A stretch of DNA of 64,000 bases from Devosia sp. (GCF_017744655.1 NZ_JAGIAW010000003.1:124001-188000), one strand, 5' to 3'; counted from the first letter of the stretch, positions 19,012 through 27,994 are shown. Notes: generated by a model from the letters alone, not told the origin. Numbers and translations: made by a program.

Positions 19012-19650
19012 ATGCACAGCTTTCCGCAAGAACTGCTCGACGGTCACGCAAACTTTCTAGCCGGGCGCTATGTCCGCGAGAAGGAACGCATTCGCGATCT
19101 CGCCGAGGCCGGCCAGAAGCCGACCACCATGATCATTGCCTGCTGCGACAGCCGCGCGGCGCCGGAAATGATTTTTGACTCCGGGCCAGGCGAAATGTTC
19201 GTGCTGCGCAACGTCGCCAATCTGGTGCCGACCTATCAGCCCGACGGCGGACAGCACGGTACGTCGGCGGCGATCGAATTTGCCGTCAAGGCCTTGGGCA
19301 TTGCCAATATTGTGGTGATGGGCCATGGCCGCTGCGGTGGCATCAAGGCGGCGCTTGATCCCGACCTGAAGCCACTCGATTCTGGCGATTTCATCGGCAA
19401 GTGGATGAGCATGCTGGGCGAATTGCCGAGTCAGCTCGGGCAGAACAGCCTTCTTACCTCGACCGAGCGGCAGACGGCGATGGAGCGGATTTCGATCCGC
19501 AACTCCATCCGGAACCTGCGCACTTTCCCCTATGTGGCCGCGCTCGAGGCCGAGGGGAAATTGGCCGTCCACGGCGCCTGGTTCGATATCTCGACCGGCG
19601 AACTGTGGGTTATGGACCACGACGGCGATTTCATCCGCCCCGAACTCTGA
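19012..19650 (+). CDS. beta-class carbonic anhydrase
   Basis: A 212-residue beta-carbonic anhydrase, hydrating CO2 to bicarbonate in the cytoplasm. The zinc site is complete: C45, D46 and R48 in CCDSR, then H105 and C108 in HGRCGG. VLRNVANLVPTY is the conserved strand. The ATG at 19012 gives the usual length; upstream in-frame sequence is the divergent DUF1737 promoter region. A weak hairpin CCGCCG-CGGCGG lies just after the stop. Confidence 0.93.
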   Translation: MHSFPQELLDGHANFLAGRYVREKERIRDLAEAGQKPTTMIIACCDSRAAPEMIFDSGPGEMFVLRNVANLVPTYQPDGGQHGTSAAIEFAVKALGIANIVVMGHGRCGGIKAALDPDLKPLDSGDFIGKWMSMLGELPSQLGQNSLLTSTERQTAMERISIRNSIRNLRTFPYVAALEAEGKLAVHGAWFDISTGELWVMDHDGDFIRPEL

Positions 19651-20026
19651 CTCCGCCGGTTTTCGGCGGGCTCAGACATCTAAGTCTGTTGGGGGAGGGC
19701 TGATCACTTGGCCGTGAACAGTCGCCCCGTTTTGGCCTTCAAGTTGATCTTGCATTGTTGAAATCGTGATCAGTTGCTGATGGAAACATTGCCACTGCGA
19801 CTGCAGTCGTCTTCCAGTTAATCCCCAAAACATTCCAGAAGTGCCGATCTTACGGTCTATTTCCATTGCCCGGAAATGGCCCAGAGATTTGTCCGATCAC
19901 GCCTTTGTGTGGTCGGTCCGCAGACACATTGCGCCGCCAGTCTTTTGGTCACGGGCCGCAGGAGAGCAGCCCGTCGTTGGGAGACCAATCTCCCATCGCA
20001 CGTTCCCAAAAGCATGGAGCAACACC
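19651..20026. other. 376-bp intergenic leader with palindromes
   Basis: There is no credible gene. CTGATCAC at 19700-19707 pairs with GTGATCAG at 19766-19773 across 58 bases. CGACTGCAGTCG at 19798-19809 is a 12-bp perfect palindrome, and CAGAC/GTCTG pair at 19673-19688. The stretch is visibly more AT-rich than its neighbours and must hold the promoter of the EF-hand gene that follows. Confidence 0.45.
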
Positions 20027-20275
20027 ATGAAGAAGATCGTTCTGTCCTCCCTCGTTATTTTTGGCCTCACCGGCGCTGCGATGGCGCAGGCTGCCACTGA
20101 CTTTGCCTCGGTCGATACCGATGCCAATGGCGGCGTTTCGCTGGTCGAAGCGCAGGTTGCCTGGCCTGACCTGACCCAGGAGGCCTTCACGGCTGCCGAC
20201 ACCGACGGCAATGGTGAGCTCAGCGCCGAAGAATATGATGCCCTCGTTGCAGCTGCTGCCGTTCCGGCCAGCTAA
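20027..20275 (+). CDS. secreted EF-hand protein
   Basis: An 82-residue exported protein: signal peptide to about residue 21 (AMAQAA), then two complete EF-hand calcium loops, DTDANGGVSLVE and DTDGNGELSAEE. Between them lies AQVAWPDLTQEAFTAA, a motif repeated in the next gene. It resembles small calmodulin-like periplasmic EF-hand proteins of alphaproteobacteria, of unknown function. The gene ends 102 bp before a paralogue with a hairpin between them. Confidence 0.85.
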   Translation: MKKIVLSSLVIFGLTGAAMAQAATDFASVDTDANGGVSLVEAQVAWPDLTQEAFTAADTDGNGELSAEEYDALVAAAAVPAS

Positions 20276-20298
20276 GCCTTCGCCCGGTTCCGGGCTGC

Positions 20299-20327
20299 AC
20301 GCCACTCCGACCCTTAGGGGGTGGCGT
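20299..20327 (+). terminator. hairpin between the two EF-hand genes
   Basis: ACGCCAC (20299-20305) pairs with GTGGCGT (20321-20327) and further pairs close inside. No strong T-run follows, so it may be an attenuator or mRNA stabiliser between paralogues. Confidence 0.5.
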
Positions 20328-20377
20328 CCTCATTTTGCGACCTCGTCGCTCCTCCTTTGACCATAGGATTTTCTCCC

Positions 20378-20722
20378 ATGCGCAAGATCGCCCTCGGCCT
20401 TGTGGCCGCCAGCCTTTTCGCCGTGCCCGTCATGGCACAGACACCCCTGACCTTTGCCGATGTCGATGCCAATGGCGACGGCCGCCTAAGCTACGAAGAG
20501 CTGCAGGTTGTTTGGCCGGACCTGACCCCCGAGGAATTCGCCGCGGCCGATATTGAAGGTGCTGGCGGCCTGACGCCGGAACAGCTCAATGCGCTGCAGC
20601 CGGCCAGCGTGCCGGCCCCGGCCGAAGCCGTACCGGCACCTCTTGAGGCCGTACCGGCGCCGCTCGATGTGCCTGCCGCACCGGCCGAAGAACCGGCCGC
20701 GCAGGATTCCCTGGTCGACTAA
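20378..20722 (+). CDS. secreted EF-hand protein with Pro/Ala-rich tail, paralogue
   Basis: A 114-residue paralogue: signal peptide MRKIALGLVAASLFAVPVMA, one good EF-hand loop DANGDGRLSYEE, and a second, degenerate loop DIEGAGGLTPEQ in which the position-12 Glu is Gln. The linker LQVVWPDLTPEEFAAA matches the partner. The last 40 residues are a low-complexity Pro/Ala/Glu tail with the unit EAVPAPL repeated. One of its two calcium sites is probably lost. Confidence 0.85.
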   Translation: MRKIALGLVAASLFAVPVMAQTPLTFADVDANGDGRLSYEELQVVWPDLTPEEFAAADIEGAGGLTPEQLNALQPASVPAPAEAVPAPLEAVPAPLDVPAAPAEEPAAQDSLVD

Positions 20723-20734
20723 GACCCCGAACGA

Positions 20735-21616
20735 TCAGTCGAGCCGGATTGCCGGCTCGGCTGATTTCGATTTTCTCAAGGTGACGACGAGGCCTGTGAT
20801 CACCAGCATGCCGCCCACAATCTCGATTGCGGTGATGGTTTCGCCCAAGACCAGATAGCCGGACAAGAGACCGGTGATCGGGACGAGCAGGGTGAAGGGG
20901 GCGACGACCGAGGCGGGATGGCGTCCCAGGAGCCAGCTCCAGATGCCGCCGCCGAGCAAAGTCGCCGGATAGGCGAGGAAGGCGATCAGCGCTGCATCGG
21001 ACCAGCTAAAACCGGCGAAAGCGGCTGATATCGCGTCGCTTCCTTCGGTGGCGAAGGATAGCGCGAAGAGCGGCAGGGGCGCGGCCAGTGAGCCCCAGAC
21101 GGTAAAGGCAATGGCGTTGACCTTGCCGGCCTTCTTGGTCAACACATTGGCAAGACCCCATGCAAGCGCGGCCAGCAACACCATCAGCAGCGGCACGAAA
21201 CCAGCGCCCTCTATACGTTCAAAGGCGATGACGCCGATGCCCAGAAACGCGATTCCTGCGCCAATGACCTGAAACTTGCTCGGCCGCTCGCCCAGCAAGA
21301 CGAAAGCCATGGCCATGGTGAAAAAGGCCTGGGTCTGCAGCACGAGTGAGGAAAGGCCTGCCGGCATGCCCCAGGCAATCGAGAGATTGAGGAAGGCATA
21401 GAGCGCAAAGCCGAAGGAGAGGCCGAAGGCGATCACCAGCCAGGCCGGCGCCTTGGGCGGCTTTACAAAGAGAATGGCCGGGAAGGCGGCCGCGGAAAAG
21501 CGCAGGGCGGCCGCCAGAATGGGCGGCAGCGCTTCGACGCTCAATTTGATGACGACGAAATTGAAGCCCCAGATGGCGACGACCAGAAGGGCGAGGAGAA
21601 TATGGCGGATGGGCAT
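20735..21616 (-). CDS. EamA/DMT family transporter
   Basis: A 293-residue inner-membrane protein with ten hydrophobic helices in two EamA repeats, the drug/metabolite transporter layout. It starts MPIRHILLALLVVAIWGFNF and the second repeat has VAPFTLLVPITGLLSGYLVL followed by GETIT. The sequence resembles the YdcZ/EamA O-acetylserine/cysteine exporter group, but the substrate is not readable. It converges with the EF-hand genes. Confidence 0.9.
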   Translation of the reverse strand: MPIRHILLALLVVAIWGFNFVVIKLSVEALPPILAAALRFSAAAFPAILFVKPPKAPAWLVIAFGLSFGFALYAFLNLSIAWGMPAGLSSLVLQTQAFFTMAMAFVLLGERPSKFQVIGAGIAFLGIGVIAFERIEGAGFVPLLMVLLAALAWGLANVLTKKAGKVNAIAFTVWGSLAAPLPLFALSFATEGSDAISAAFAGFSWSDAALIAFLAYPATLLGGGIWSWLLGRHPASVVAPFTLLVPITGLLSGYLVLGETITAIEIVGGMLVITGLVVTLRKSKSAEPAIRLD

Positions 21617-21720
21617 GGAGTAACTACCGGTACGGCAGTCTTCTACGCTTCTGTATCCTTGGGCTCAAGGCATTCGAATTGCAGAGCTGGGATGCCTGTA
21701 CCGATCTCCCAGCGCTCGCC

Positions 21721-21791
21721 ACCACCGGGCTTGTCCCGGTGGTCCCCAGCGGAGGCGAGATGGATTGCCGGGACAGGCCCGGCAATGACGA
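21721..21791. repeat. dispersed palindromic repeat, copy A
   Basis: First of four copies in this window. It has CCGGGCTTGTCCCGG, a spacer with GATGGATTG, then CCGGGACAGGCCCGG. Each arm is itself a hairpin, and the two arms are near-complementary. It lies between the EamA and asd genes. Confidence 0.85.
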
Positions 21792-21824
21792 CAGCGCAAA
21801 ATTGCGCGTCGGTCAGGTGGCCTA

Positions 21825-22868
21825 TCAGGCGGCCAGAGCGCGGGCCTTGTAACCCTTTTCAATGAGGGCTTCGGCGATCTGGATGGTGTTGAGCGCGGCA
21901 CCCTTGCGCAGGTTGTCCGAGACAACCCACATGGCAAGACCATTCTCGACCGTCACGTCCTCACGGATACGGCTGACAAAGGTGTCGTATTCGCCCACGG
22001 CTTCGACCGGGGTCGCGTAGCCGCCGGCTTCGCGCTTGTCGAGCACGGAAATGCCCGGCGCTTCGCGCAGGAGATCGCGTGCTTCGTCGGCCGAGATCGG
22101 CTTTTCGAATTCGAGATTGACAGCTTCCGAGTGGCCCACGAACACAGGCACGCGGACGGCGGTGCAGGTGACCTTGATCTTGGGATCGAGGATCTTCTTG
22201 GTCTCGGCGAGCACCTTCCACTCTTCCTTGGTGTAGCCGTCTTCCATGAACACGTCGATGTGCGGGATGACGTTGAAGGCGATCTGCTTGGGGAATTTTT
22301 GCGGCGAGGGCGAATCGTTGACGAAAATGCCCTTGGTCTGGTTCCAGAGCTCGTCGACGCCCTCCTTGCCGGCGCCGGAAACCGACTGGTAGGTCGCAAC
22401 CACGGCGCGCTTGATGGTGGCCGCGTCGTGCAGCGGCTTCAGCGCCACGACGAGCTGGGCCGTGGAACAGTTGGGGTTGGCGATGATATTGTTGCGCTTG
22501 GCGTCGGCGAGCCAGCGATCGAGCACGTGGCCGTTCACTTCCGGAACGATCAGCGGCACGTCCGAGTGGTAGCGCCAGTAGGACGAGTTATCGATGACGA
22601 TGGCACCGGCGGCGGCGATGCGCGGTGCCCACTCCTTGGAAATCGAGCCGCCGGCCGACATGATGGCAAAGTCGATATTGGAAAAATCGAAGTGCTGCAG
22701 GTCCTTGGCCTTCAGAACCTTGTCGCCGTAAGAGATTTCCTTGCCGATCGAACGGGACGAGGCGAGTGCGACGACCTCATCAGCCGGAAAGTTGCGCTCG
22801 GCGAGAATGTTGAGAACTTCGCGGCCCACATTGCCCGTGGCCCCGACGACAGCGACGCGATAACCCAT
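21825..22868 (-). CDS. asd: aspartate-semialdehyde dehydrogenase
   Basis: A 347-residue NADPH-dependent enzyme making aspartate semialdehyde, the branch point to lysine/DAP, threonine and methionine. The N-terminal nucleotide motif is VVGATGNVGREVL. The active-site cysteine is C134 in NPNCSTAQL. SVSGAGKEGVDELWNQ and VPVFVGHSEAVNLEF are typical of the Gram-negative type. The start at 22868 has GGAG upstream. In many Rhizobiales asd sits next to leuB; here it is 20 kb away. Confidence 0.96.
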   Translation of the reverse strand: MGYRVAVVGATGNVGREVLNILAERNFPADEVVALASSRSIGKEISYGDKVLKAKDLQHFDFSNIDFAIMSAGGSISKEWAPRIAAAGAIVIDNSSYWRYHSDVPLIVPEVNGHVLDRWLADAKRNNIIANPNCSTAQLVVALKPLHDAATIKRAVVATYQSVSGAGKEGVDELWNQTKGIFVNDSPSPQKFPKQIAFNVIPHIDVFMEDGYTKEEWKVLAETKKILDPKIKVTCTAVRVPVFVGHSEAVNLEFEKPISADEARDLLREAPGISVLDKREAGGYATPVEAVGEYDTFVSRIREDVTVENGLAMWVVSDNLRKGAALNTIQIAEALIEKGYKARALAA

Positions 22869-23195
22869 TTTGGAACTCCGGTCCCTTTACCTTTTCCGCC
22901 CCCGCGCGATGATCTTCCATCGCGGTCAGTGCTTTGAGCCTCTCCCCGGCGGGAGGGAACCCGGGGAAAAGCGTCAGACGGTTTTGGTGGTTTTGGTCAT
23001 GGCAAGCATGAACCCGGCCTTAGGCCGGGTGGTCATGAAAACGGCGATGTGGCCGAAGCTGCGCATGAAAATCAGTGCTCTCATAGGAAAAGCAGGACTT
23101 CTCATACTCTCAAATAGGAAAGAGTCAATGAAATTGGAGTGGCGCGGCGGCACGGGGGACTATACGGGAAGGCAAAGAGCGGCGAGAGGCCCGAA
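22869..23195. other. 327-bp divergent intergenic region
   Basis: This separates asd (minus) from the flavoprotein gene (plus). I see no gene or RNA. A tight palindrome, ACCCGGCC-TTA-GGCCGGGT, lies at about 23017-23035; both promoters must be here. Confidence 0.4.
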
Positions 23196-24386
23196 ATGAC
23201 CGATTTTGATATCATCATCCTGGGCGCGGGCGCCGCGGGCCTCATGGCCGGCATCGAGGCGGGGCGCCGCGGCCGCCGCGTGCTGGTGGTGGACCATGCC
23301 AAGAACCCCGGCGAGAAAATCCGTATTTCAGGAGGCGGGCGCTGCAACTTCACCAATATCAATGCGACCCATGTTCTGGGCCGCGAGCGCTTCCTCAGCA
23401 GCAATCCCCGCTTTGCGCTTTCGGCGCTGTCACGCTTCACGCCCGATATGTTCATCGAGCGCGTGAAGAAGCGTGGCATTTCCTTTCATGAAAAGACGCT
23501 GGGACAGCTGTTTTGCGATGGGCCGGCGACGCAGATCGTGTCCATGCTGATCGACGATCTCAGGCAGGCCGGTGCGGCGATCTGGACGGGCCGTTCGGTC
23601 GGCTCGGTGGAGAAGATCGACGAGGGCTTCAAGGTCTTGGTGGGTGACGGCTATGTCACCTGCGAGAGCCTCGTCGTCGCGACGGGCGGCAAATCGATCC
23701 CGAAGATGGGCGCGACCGGATTTGCCTATTCGCTGGCCAAGCAATTCGGGCTGGCGGTTACTGATACGCGCCCGGCCCTCGTGCCGCTGACCTTTGAGGA
23801 AGGCAAGCTGGAGGAGCTGAAGGAATTGGCCGGTGTTTCGACCGACGCGATTGTCAGCCACAGCAAGACCAAGTTCCGCGAAGCGCTGCTCTTTACCCAT
23901 CGCGGGCTTTCCGGCCCGGCGATCCTGCAGATCTCGTCCTATTGGCGCGAGGGCGATAGTATCTCCATCGATCTCTTGCCGGAACAGGACGCGCTGGCCA
24001 TGCTGCAGGCGGCGCGAAAAGAGCAGCCGCGCAACCATGTGCAAACCGTGCTGGCCGGGCATCTGCCAAAGCGCCTGGCTCAACTGCTTGGCGAAATGAT
24101 CAACCAGCCGGGCATGATCGGCGATTTCTCGGACAAGAAACTGCAACCGGTGGCCGATCAGGTCAGTCGCTGGACGCTGAAGCCGGTGGGTTCTGAAGGG
24201 TATCGCACGGCTGAGGTGACGCTGGGCGGCGTCGACACCACCGGGCTCGACGCCAAGACGATGATGGCGCGCTCTGTACCGGGCCTCTATTTTGTAGGCG
24301 AAGCAGTTGATGTGACTGGTTGGCTCGGCGGCTACAATTTCCAATGGGCCTGGGCCTCAGGCTGGTCGGCAGGGCAGGTCGCCTAA
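23196..24386 (+). CDS. BaiN/YhiN-like NAD(P)/FAD-dependent oxidoreductase
   Basis: A 396-residue flavoprotein of the HI0933/YhiN family. The FAD dinucleotide-binding motif IILGAGAAGLMAGIEAGRRG is at the N-terminus. GEKIRISGGGRCNFTN and the C-terminal GLYFVGEAVDVTGWLGGYNF with QWAWASGWSAG are diagnostic. Family members have been named aminoacetone oxidase-like or BaiN, but activity is mostly untested. I start at MTDFDIII (23196), with a GAGAGG RBS, not at 23139. Its stop overlaps the next convergent stop. Confidence 0.9.
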   Translation: MTDFDIIILGAGAAGLMAGIEAGRRGRRVLVVDHAKNPGEKIRISGGGRCNFTNINATHVLGRERFLSSNPRFALSALSRFTPDMFIERVKKRGISFHEKTLGQLFCDGPATQIVSMLIDDLRQAGAAIWTGRSVGSVEKIDEGFKVLVGDGYVTCESLVVATGGKSIPKMGATGFAYSLAKQFGLAVTDTRPALVPLTFEEGKLEELKELAGVSTDAIVSHSKTKFREALLFTHRGLSGPAILQISSYWREGDSISIDLLPEQDALAMLQAARKEQPRNHVQTVLAGHLPKRLAQLLGEMINQPGMIGDFSDKKLQPVADQVSRWTLKPVGSEGYRTAEVTLGGVDTTGLDAKTMMARSVPGLYFVGEAVDVTGWLGGYNFQWAWASGWSAGQVA

Positions 24387-24949
24387 AATTTCCAGCCGAG
24401 GCGGATGCCCATATTGGTCAGGCCGCGATTGTCGAGGCAGAGATTGGCATTGGAGGCGTGCTCGATCGTGGCCATGATCGAGGCATTTTCCGTAAGTTGG
24501 ACGCCGATACTGGCCGCTTCGTGGAACAGCAGCGAACAGCCCAGGCTCCGTGCCGGCATCGGCGTCGGGCCGATATTGTTGCCCGTGTGCACGGCGCCGC
24601 CAAAGGCGACTTCGACGAAAACCGGCGAATCGAACAGGGGCACGGTCCAGCTCGCGCCGGCATAGACCATGTTTTCAAGGCCCCCTAGGCTCAGCGTGGC
24701 GCCTATATGGGGGCGCAATTCGCCGAGTGTGACCCATTCGGTCAGGCTTGGCGCGTCGAACAGCAGCTCGACATTGATGTCATGGACGCGCTCGGCATTG
24801 AGCATGCCCAGAAAGCTTCCAGGCTCATCGACGCTATGGGAAAAGATTCCGCCACGAATTTCGGACACGCCAAAATCCTGCGCAAGCGCAGGAACTGAAA
24901 ACAACAGATATGCCGCCAAGGCGACAGTGGTGTTCCCAGAGATCTTCAT
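24383..24949 (-). CDS. PagL-like acyloxyacyl hydrolase (outer-membrane lipid A deacylase family)
   Basis: A 188-residue protein with a signal peptide (cleavage near ALAQ/D, residue 24), then an eight-strand barrel-like pattern ending in GIRLGWKF with terminal Phe, typical of outer-membrane proteins. The PagL catalytic His-x-Ser is at H164/S166 in IEHASNAN. The third residue of the Pseudomonas PagL triad, a Glu twelve residues after the Ser, is Thr178 here by ungapped comparison. PagL removes the 3-O acyl chain of lipid A; activity here is unproven. It is tandem to a paralogue. Confidence 0.8.
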   Translation of the reverse strand: MKISGNTTVALAAYLLFSVPALAQDFGVSEIRGGIFSHSVDEPGSFLGMLNAERVHDINVELLFDAPSLTEWVTLGELRPHIGATLSLGGLENMVYAGASWTVPLFDSPVFVEVAFGGAVHTGNNIGPTPMPARSLGCSLLFHEAASIGVQLTENASIMATIEHASNANLCLDNRGLTNMGIRLGWKF

Positions 24950-24997
24950 AAAGAAAATATCCGCGAGGGCCTCGCGGATATTATGCGCATGAAAGGA

Positions 24998-25585
24998 TTA
25001 AAACTTCCAGCCCAGTCGAACGCCGAAGTTCGAGAGGCCGTCATTGGCCTCGCAGTAGTTGTTATTGGAGGTGTGTTCGTAGGTGACGGTTGCCGTCACA
25101 TTGTCCGAGAGATTGGCGCCAATACCGAAGCGCTCGTAGAAATTGATGCGGCAGCCAAAATTCTTCGTCGGATAAGCGGCGCCGGTCAAGGCGCCGTCAT
25201 GAATGGCAGCGCCAAAGGTGCCTTCGAGATAAATCGGCGTATCAAAGACAGGCAATTGCCAGGTGAGGCCGGCATGGAGGAGATTTTCCTTGCCGCCGAG
25301 GTTGATGGTGGTCCCGATCTCGGGCCGGGGCGAGCCGATCCAGCGGAAGGCATCGATGTCGGGAGAGACGAAAAGCACGTCGAAGCTAAGGCTCCGGACT
25401 TCCGTGATCTGCCACTCATTGACGAGGAACGGCAGCATTGCGCCGTGCACATTGTAGGCGTGGAGGCCGAAGCGCAGTTCATCAACGACGCCGGCCAGCG
25501 GATGGGGATCGAGCAGATTCTGCGCGTTGGCAGTCCCGGTGCCACAGGCACCCAATAGCATCGTCAGAAGAATAGCACGCCGCAC
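24998..25585 (-). CDS. PagL-like acyloxyacyl hydrolase, paralogue
   Basis: A 195-residue paralogue of the adjacent gene, with His-x-Ser at H171/S173 (YEHTSNNNYCEANDGLSN), GGKENLLHAGLTWQLPVFDT and the same ending FGVRLGWKF. I use the GTG at 25585 because GAGGGT lies six bases before it; a GTG at 25603 would add six residues. The signal region contains LLGAC as well as ANAQ, so either a lipoprotein or an ordinary cleaved signal is possible. It lies upstream in the same probable operon, 48 bp from its partner. Confidence 0.8.
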   Translation of the reverse strand: MRRAILLTMLLGACGTGTANAQNLLDPHPLAGVVDELRFGLHAYNVHGAMLPFLVNEWQITEVRSLSFDVLFVSPDIDAFRWIGSPRPEIGTTINLGGKENLLHAGLTWQLPVFDTPIYLEGTFGAAIHDGALTGAAYPTKNFGCRINFYERFGIGANLSDNVTATVTYEHTSNNNYCEANDGLSNFGVRLGWKF

Positions 25586-25694
25586 AGCATAACCCTCATT
25601 CACCCAAGGCTAGCATAAAAGCGCGCTTTGCGTAAGCCTCTGGAAATCCATCGGCAGATACCGATATAAGCGGCACAACCTTTTGGAGTTTCCC

Positions 25695-26708
25695 ATGTCC
25701 GCCAGTTTCAAGCTTTCCTTGCAGGATCTTGCCCCGATCGCACAGGGCAGTTCGACGGCGGAGGCCATGGCGGAGACGGTGAAACTGGCGCAGGCCGCCG
25801 ACAGTTTGGGCTATGAACGGCTCTGGTATGCCGAGCATCACGGCATGCCGAGCATCGCGTCTTCCGTGCCGGAAATTCTCATCGGCAGTGCTGCTGCGGC
25901 GACAAAGGGCATCCGCGTCGGATCGGGCGGCGTCATGCTGCTCAACCATGCGCCGCTGCGTATTGCCGAGGCCTATCGCACGCTCGAGGCGCTGCATCCG
26001 GGCCGTATCGATCTCGGGCTTGGCCGCGCCCCGGGCGGGGATGGCTATGCCATGCGAGCCCTGCGCTCCGGTGGCGGCGAGGAATTTTCCAATTATCTCG
26101 CGGAACTGATGGCGTTTGACGAGGACAATTTCCCGTCCGATCATCCGTTCTCACGGGTTCCGGTTTCGCCCGGTGGCGTTCGTCTGCCGCCCAAATGGCT
26201 GCTTGGCTCGTCCGGCGCCAGTGCAGAGGCTGCGGGCCAGATCGGCTTTGGCTATGCCTTTGCGGCGCATTTTTCGCACACCCCGGCAGCCCCCGCTTTT
26301 GCCTCCTATCGTGCCGCCTTCGAGCCATCGGCGGATTTTCCCGAGCCACGCACGATTCTCTGTCTCTCGGTCATCACCGCGCCGACTGATGAGGAAGCGA
26401 AGTATCTTGCGACCTCACAGGCCGTGAACTGGGCCCTCTTCGTCACCGGCGAGCAGCGCCGTTTGACGCCCCCGGAAGAAGCCATCGAGCGCGCCAAAAC
26501 CCTGACGCCGCAGCAACAGCAGGTGATTGCGCATCAGGGTACCCTGTGGATGGTCGGCAGTGCCGAACGCATGGCTGAAGAAATCACGGCGAAGGCGCGG
26601 GAAGCCCAGGCCGACGAGGTGATGATCACCACCACCATCCACTCCTATGAATTGCGCCGCCGCTCCTTCGCGCTTCTGGCCGAGGCGCTTGGGGTCACGC
26701 CCCGCTGA
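25695..26708 (+). CDS. LLM class flavin-dependent oxidoreductase (luciferase-like)
   Basis: A 337-residue luciferase-like monooxygenase. LWYAEHHGMPSIASSVPEIL is the signature block, followed by GGVMLLNHAPLRIAEAYRTL and LGLGRAPGG. This is the single-subunit F420/FMN-dependent group often annotated MsnO8-like; substrates are unknown. The ATG at 25695 follows a GGAG by six bases. A terminator overlaps its stop codon. Confidence 0.9.
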   Translation: MSASFKLSLQDLAPIAQGSSTAEAMAETVKLAQAADSLGYERLWYAEHHGMPSIASSVPEILIGSAAAATKGIRVGSGGVMLLNHAPLRIAEAYRTLEALHPGRIDLGLGRAPGGDGYAMRALRSGGGEEFSNYLAELMAFDEDNFPSDHPFSRVPVSPGGVRLPPKWLLGSSGASAEAAGQIGFGYAFAAHFSHTPAAPAFASYRAAFEPSADFPEPRTILCLSVITAPTDEEAKYLATSQAVNWALFVTGEQRRLTPPEEAIERAKTLTPQQQQVIAHQGTLWMVGSAERMAEEITAKAREAQADEVMITTTIHSYELRRRSFALLAEALGVTPR

Positions 26709-26719
26709 GGCGGGGTTTT
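26700..26719 (+). terminator. terminator overlapping the LLM oxidoreductase stop codon
   Basis: CCCCGC (26700-26705) pairs with GCGGGG (26710-26715) across TGAG, which includes the stop codon, followed by TTTTC. Confidence 0.7.
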
Positions 26720-26791
26720 CGGTGAAAACTTAACGTTTCTTTACCGAAACGACGGCACGATCGGATCAGTCCCACCGTGCCGGAAATCTCC

Positions 26792-27994
26792 ATGAGCGCA
26801 GCAGGCTTTGTGCTGGCCATCAACCTCTTCATTGCGGGGTTGTTCGCCACAGCCTTCGGCATTGTTGCCGCCTATTACCGCGGTGCCATCGGCGCGCGCT
26901 GGCTGGCGCTTGCCTATGCGACCGGCATCCTCAATGGCGTCTTCGAATTCATCCTGCCCTATCAGGTCGATGCAAGGCCGGTCAGCGTTTCCATCTTCGC
27001 GGCATTCCTCTTTGCGCTTGCCCTTTCCAATGTGGGTATCGCCCGTCACTACGGCATCCGGCCGCCGTGGCTCATTCTCGCTCTGATTGTCGTGGCTTCG
27101 CTCGCCATCAATGTCGCCATTCTCGATATGCCGCGCGATTCCTTCATTCGCGCCATTCTCTATCAGGCGCCCTATGCGGTCCTGCAGCTTGTCGGAGCCG
27201 CGCTTATCCTGTCGCGAAAATCCAATCGTGCGCTCGACATGGCGCTGGTCGGCCTGATGGTGCTGGTCGCGCTCAATTTCCTCTCCAAGCCTTTCATTGC
27301 CTTGCTGATCGGCTCGGGAGGGTCGCCGCAGGGATATCTTGGCAGCAATTATGCCGCGATTTCGCAGAGCACGGCGGCGGTGCTGCTGATCTCAAATGGT
27401 CTTCTCATCCTGCTCATCATCGTGCGTGACATGATGGCCGACATGACCGCGCGGTCAGAGACCGATACGCTATCGGGCCTGCTCAATCGGCGCGGCTTTG
27501 AGGATCGAGCCGAAAAGGCCAGGTTGCTGGCTGTGCGGGCGGGGGCGCCAGCGGTGATGATCGTGGCCGACCTCGACCATTTCAAAGCCATCAATGACAG
27601 CTTTGGCCATGCAGCGGGCGATCGGGCCATCGCCGCTTTCGGTCGCGTGCTGAAGGAGAGCTTTGATCTTCGTGCCGTCATCGGGCGCCTGGGCGGCGAG
27701 GAATTTGCCGTTTTGCTGCCCGGCGGAGACCTCGGCGTGGCCCGAGGCGCGGCGGAAGCGGCAAGGCGGCTGTTGCGCGAACTCCCGGTGGAAGAGCGCG
27801 GTATGGAGCGACAGATCACATCCTCGTTCGGGATCGCCGCCATGGAGGCGGGCGAAAGCCTTGCCGACCTGCTGCGGCGCGCCGATACGGCGCTTTACGA
27901 AGCAAAATCGCGCGGACGCGACCGCGTTTGCGTGGCGCCCGTTATGGCTATTGGAATTTCGCGGGATGGGCCCGAGCAACAAGCCCGGGCCTGA
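26792..27994 (+). CDS. membrane-bound diguanylate cyclase (GGDEF)
   Basis: A 400-residue protein. About seven hydrophobic helices fill residues 1-215, a membrane sensor region without a named domain. A GGDEF domain follows: DTLSGLLNRRGFEDRAE, then IVADLDHFKAINDSFGHAAG and the active-site motif RLGGEEFAVLLPG. It should make cyclic di-GMP. No RxxD inhibitory site is evident in the usual place five residues before GGEEF (IGRLGGEEF has none). The ATG at 26792 has CCGGAAA upstream; a GTG at 26777 would add five residues. Confidence 0.9.
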   Translation: MSAAGFVLAINLFIAGLFATAFGIVAAYYRGAIGARWLALAYATGILNGVFEFILPYQVDARPVSVSIFAAFLFALALSNVGIARHYGIRPPWLILALIVVASLAINVAILDMPRDSFIRAILYQAPYAVLQLVGAALILSRKSNRALDMALVGLMVLVALNFLSKPFIALLIGSGGSPQGYLGSNYAAISQSTAAVLLISNGLLILLIIVRDMMADMTARSETDTLSGLLNRRGFEDRAEKARLLAVRAGAPAVMIVADLDHFKAINDSFGHAAGDRAIAAFGRVLKESFDLRAVIGRLGGEEFAVLLPGGDLGVARGAAEAARRLLRELPVEERGMERQITSSFGIAAMEAGESLADLLRRADTALYEAKSRGRDRVCVAPVMAIGISRDGPEQQARA

